NCBI RefSeq assembly: GCF_917563885.1
Contig: NZ_CAKJTG010000018.1
Span: 1-64,000 of the forward strand
Origin: Pseudoneobacillus rhizosphaerae
Lineage (GTDB): Bacteria > Bacillota > Bacilli > Bacillales > Cytobacillaceae
Length of the DNA stretch: 64,000 nucleotides
Direction: 5' to 3'
Positions within the stretch are counted from its first letter, which is position 1. Every line of letters starts with the position of its first letter. The translations under genes and the position numbers were made by a program. This document shows positions 61,885 through 64,000 of the stretch, one piece after another. The notes below the pieces were generated by a model. That model was not told where the DNA came from. It made no database searches and saw only the letters and a program-made list of their open reading frames with translations.

Positions 61885-63019
61885 CGTTATACCGTCCCTT
61901 TCAGGATATTTTATACCACTTTAAAGTAGTCGGACTAGACTATATCATCACCCACAGCACTATCTGTTTGGGGTCGGGCGCTTATGAGAGCTTATTGTTG
62001 GGACTCACTCTCTAGTCGTTGAACCTTTGCCATAACCTTTGCCCTATGACACTTGGCTGCAGATTGTCCAATACATACAATTTTTATAGCATTCACGCTC
62101 GTCGTTTCCAACCACGTTGTAGCTTGCATGTCTCTAAGGATTTCCCCGCAATTCACCCGATTTACAAGTCGTTCATTGTCTGAACGACGCGGACTAGCAT
62201 TTCAATAAATTGCTCTTCTTTACCATATGTTTTTTCATGACATTTCCGACACAAAGTAATGCCATTTTGAACATCAAATTTTTTATCAGGATAAAGTTTT
62301 TTAGGAAAAATATGATGGGCTGCAATATCCCTTGATGGAGATTCACAGTAAGGCATTTTACATCGATAATTATCTCTTTTATAAACTTTTTTCCGCCATT
62401 CCTTATAATCGGCGGAGAATGTAATATTATCTGGAACAACTCTATTTTCTTTTAGAAAATTACGGTAACATTTAATACTACAATAAGAGTTTATAGATCT
62501 ATTAGCCGAAGAAGTAACCCTTTCGAAAAAATTATTACAGTTGTTACACTGGGTTAATGACCTTTTTCTTATTCTAGATTCTTTTATCTTTTGTAATGAT
62601 TCCTTACTATGTTTTCTTCCTTTTCTTGGAGTTGCTTTATCTATTTCATTATGCCCTCTTATTTCCCAACCAAAAAATAATATCCTATCTAAAATTGTTG
62701 TATAACTTACACCAAGATCATTTGCTATTACTGTATAACCTTTTCCCAGAGTAATATATTGTTCATATAGCCAATTGATATCATCATAAATTTTTGTTCC
62801 TAACTTAAATTCCTTTTTTCTGATACCAAGTCTTCTTAAATTCGATTTTACTGTATGTCTAGAAATACCTAATTCATTGGCTATATCCTTGGTAGTTTGA
62901 TTGTCCAAAACATATTTTTGGTAAAGATATTCTTTGGATAATTTCATTAGGATCACCCTTATACAGAACATTTGTTCCTAATGTAATTATACAATGATTT
63001 AAGCAATTTGTCATTTTTA
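61885..63019 (-). mobile_element. group I intron 2 of nrdJ, with HNH endonuclease gene
   Basis: 1135-base intron. Core elements on the minus strand: P region AATTGCGGGGAAATCC (62138-62153), R-like GTTCAACGACTA (62013-62024) and S-like GATATAGTC (61938-61946). The exon 2 end GCGGAU pairs with an internal guide GUCCGC at 62189-62194 (U-G at the splice site), and AUGCUA (62195-62200) just before it pairs with the exon 3 start UGGCAU. The intron ends in G. The guide lies in the last codons of the endonuclease gene, so that gene occupies the P1 loop. Confidence 0.93.
62162..62947 (-). CDS. HNH homing endonuclease inside intron 2
   Basis: 261-residue protein. The N-terminus has helix-turn-helix-like segments (TTKDIANELGISRHTVKSNL, GYTVIANDLGVSYTTILDRI), a middle Cys pair region (CNNC, CSIKC) follows, and the C-terminus has the HNH fold with DNYRCKMPYC, AAHHIFPKK and NGITLCRKCHEKTYG. 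AAGGGTGAT precedes the ATG; the open frame extends 8 codons further. It should cut intron-less nrdJ to spread the intron. Its last codons (MLVRVVQTMNDL) overlay the P1/P10 guide of the intron, an overlap of coding and ribozyme functions. Confidence 0.9.
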   Translation of the reverse strand: MKLSKEYLYQKYVLDNQTTKDIANELGISRHTVKSNLRRLGIRKKEFKLGTKIYDDINWLYEQYITLGKGYTVIANDLGVSYTTILDRILFFGWEIRGHNEIDKATPRKGRKHSKESLQKIKESRIRKRSLTQCNNCNNFFERVTSSANRSINSYCSIKCYRNFLKENRVVPDNITFSADYKEWRKKVYKRDNYRCKMPYCESPSRDIAAHHIFPKKLYPDKKFDVQNGITLCRKCHEKTYGKEEQFIEMLVRVVQTMNDL

Positions 63020-63049
63020 ATCCGCTAACATTATCATTTGTGCACCACG
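63020..63049 (-). CDS. nrdJ: nrdJ exon 2, 30-base micro-exon
   Basis: Ten codons encode RGAQMIMLAD, completing the conserved GGSRRGAxM block between exon 1 (ending QGGSR) and exon 3 (starting WHPD). Bordered 5' by the omega G of intron 1 and 3' by U at the intron 2 splice site. Without it the protein would lack a conserved core strand. Frame is kept at both junctions. Confidence 0.9.
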
Positions 63050-63383
63050 CATTTTGTTACTCACTTTTAAAAGTGGGCTAGGTCATTTCTGCCTAGCTCT
63101 CTAGCTTTCACTAGAGGTCAGACTATATCATCAAGGACATACCTTGTCTCGTGCCCTTAAAATTCGTCACCGAATCTCAAGTTTACTTTTTCCATTCAAG
63201 GAAATTTCAATAGTCGTTGAACGTTCATCTTCGTTTCCAAAGATGCTTCGCTGCTGATTGCCCATTGTTTTATCCTATCAATTTTTAAAGCGTTCACGCT
63301 TACCGTTACCAGTTACGTTGTAGCTTGAAAGGCTTTAGGGTATTCCAGCAATTCACGAGATTTTAATCCCGCCATGGGTATTA
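63050..63383 (-). ncRNA. group I intron 1 of nrdJ, without ORF
   Basis: 334-base self-splicing intron. Core on the minus strand: AATTGCTGGAA (63343-63353), Q-like AATCAGCAGCGAAG, R-like GTTCAACGACTA (63211-63222), S-like GATATAGTC (63121-63129). The exon 1 end UCCCGU pairs with GCGGGA at 63367-63372 (U-G at the splice site), and CCAUG just before it pairs with exon 2 CGUGG (one wobble). The intron ends with G. It has no endonuclease ORF and is related to intron 2 in its core segments. Confidence 0.93.
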
Positions 63384-64000
63384 ACGGGAACCACCTTGCT
63401 CAACAAGATGTGTTAATTTCGCAATATCATCTAACCAAGATACAGAGCCAGATGACTTACCATTTACTCCTTTGGCTAATGTATTACGCGGTCTTAACGT
63501 TGAACCATTTGTTCCAACCCCACCACCACGGCTCATTATCTCCATGACCTGTTTACGATGTTCAGAAATTCCTTCACGTGAATCTGGTACAAAAGGCATC
63601 ACGTAGCAATTAAAAAACGTAACTTCGGTACCAGCACCCGCTCCATAAAGAACACGGCCAGCAGGAATGAAATTCATATTTACTAGTTCATGATAAAACT
63701 TTTGAAACCACTCTTGTCGTTTTTCTTCTGTTTTTTCGACGGCTGCTAGTCCAGTCGCATTACGCATTGCCACTTGCTCGTAAAATACTTCAAGCGGTTT
63801 TTCAATTACATCTAGTGATCGAACTATAATACCAGTGCTCGATTCTTCTGGACTATCTAAAACTCCTCTGAATTCTTCGTCAACTAATACTTTTGCTGTT
63901 TTCTTTTCCCAATCAATATCTAGTATAAAACCAAGTCCTCGAGCTGGAAATTTAGGATCTTCTTTTATAGTCAATACAACGAAGTCACCGTTCGTTAATG
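63384..64000 (-). CDS. nrdJ: nrdJ exon 1: B12-dependent ribonucleotide reductase, N-terminal part (runs off the window)
   Basis: The frame is open to the window edge (LTNGDFVVLTIKEDPKFPARG...), so the true start is beyond 64000. About 205 residues are visible, including IPAGRVLYGAGAGTEVTFFNCYVMPF, a nucleotide-reductase N-terminal motif with a cysteine (Cys of FFNCYV) of the class II active-site pair. It ends at LVEQGGSR, after which TAA is the first intron codon, so the apparent stop is not the protein end. Exon 2 and exon 3 continue the frame. Confidence 0.93.

Noticed and set aside
61885-63019. Intein in NrdJ
   Set aside because: Inteins are common in ribonucleotide reductases, but the interrupting sequence has stop codons in the host frame and ribozyme core elements, so it is an intron.
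61849-63380. nrdJ as a frameshifted or broken gene
   Set aside because: The two halves are separated by group I introns with matching P1 and P10 pairings and a small in-frame exon; the spliced frame is intact.
1-64000. CRISPR arrays, rRNA and tRNA genes, transposases
   Set aside because: No regular repeat-spacer pattern, no tRNA-like cloverleaf and no transposase or integrase protein was seen.

Overview
The window is an AT-rich chromosomal segment from an endospore-forming Bacillaceae (Bacillus, Neobacillus or Cytobacillus-like). It carries spo0A, spoIVB, the complete spoIIIAA-AH operon, brxB, prli42 and the yqh/yqi/yqj gene order familiar from Bacillus subtilis. Nearly all genes lie on the minus strand. 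Several starts are TTG or GTG preceded by strong AGGAGG-type ribosome binding sites, and I moved many starts inward for that reason.

Layout, low to high coordinates. 1-300: a nested inverted-repeat element and a terminator. 0.3-4.6 kb: carboxyltransferase, methylmalonyl-CoA epimerase, prli42 on the plus strand, an L,D-transpeptidase, a YqjA-like exporter and brxB. 4.8-9.9 kb: meaB, mutB and mutA. 10-21.4 kb: a DUF4145 protein and the branched-chain keto acid operon (ptb, bcd, buk, lpdV, bkdAA, bkdAB, bkdB) behind a textbook sigma-54 promoter and its activator BkdR. 21.5-25 kb: yqzF, yqiK, spo0A, spoIVB. 25-36.9 kb: recN, argR, tlyA, dxs, ispA, xseB, xseA, folD, nusB, yqhY, accC, accB. 37-42.3 kb: spoIIIA operon. 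42.4-54.2 kb: a block absent from the B. subtilis order, holding a SIMPL protein, a cytochrome c maturation cluster, a diheme cytochrome c, a PCYCGC lipoprotein and a methyltransferase. 54.3-59.2 kb: the yqh order resumes with efp, papA, aroQ, yqhR, yqhP, a PhnA-like gene and yqhO. 59.3-64 kb: a double AhpD-like protein and a B12-dependent ribonucleotide reductase gene split by two group I introns.

Together the genes at 0.3-19 kb form a route from branched-chain keto acids via propionyl-CoA and methylmalonyl-CoA to succinyl-CoA. The B12 dependence of MutAB is matched by the B12-type NrdJ at the other end.

The strongest unusual finding is at 52683-53135. The PCYCGC lipoprotein frame is interrupted by one in-frame TGA, after which 44 further family-like codons continue. 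The TGA sits in a U-D-I-C position and is followed by a SECIS-like hairpin, so I read it as a selenoprotein (Sec106). It lies just upstream of a diheme cytochrome c and a System I (Ccm) cluster with a Cys-type CcmE and a CxCGC CcmH. This cluster is unexpected in a Bacillaceae, where System II (ResB/ResC) is usual. The second notable structure is nrdJ: two group I introns separated by a 30-nt exon, with splice sites supported by P1 and P10 pairings; in intron 2 the guide sequence lies inside the 3' end of the HNH endonuclease gene. A third is a sigma-H-type promoter with tandem Spo0A boxes in front of the epimerase/carboxyltransferase pair, resembling the spo0A promoter in the same window.
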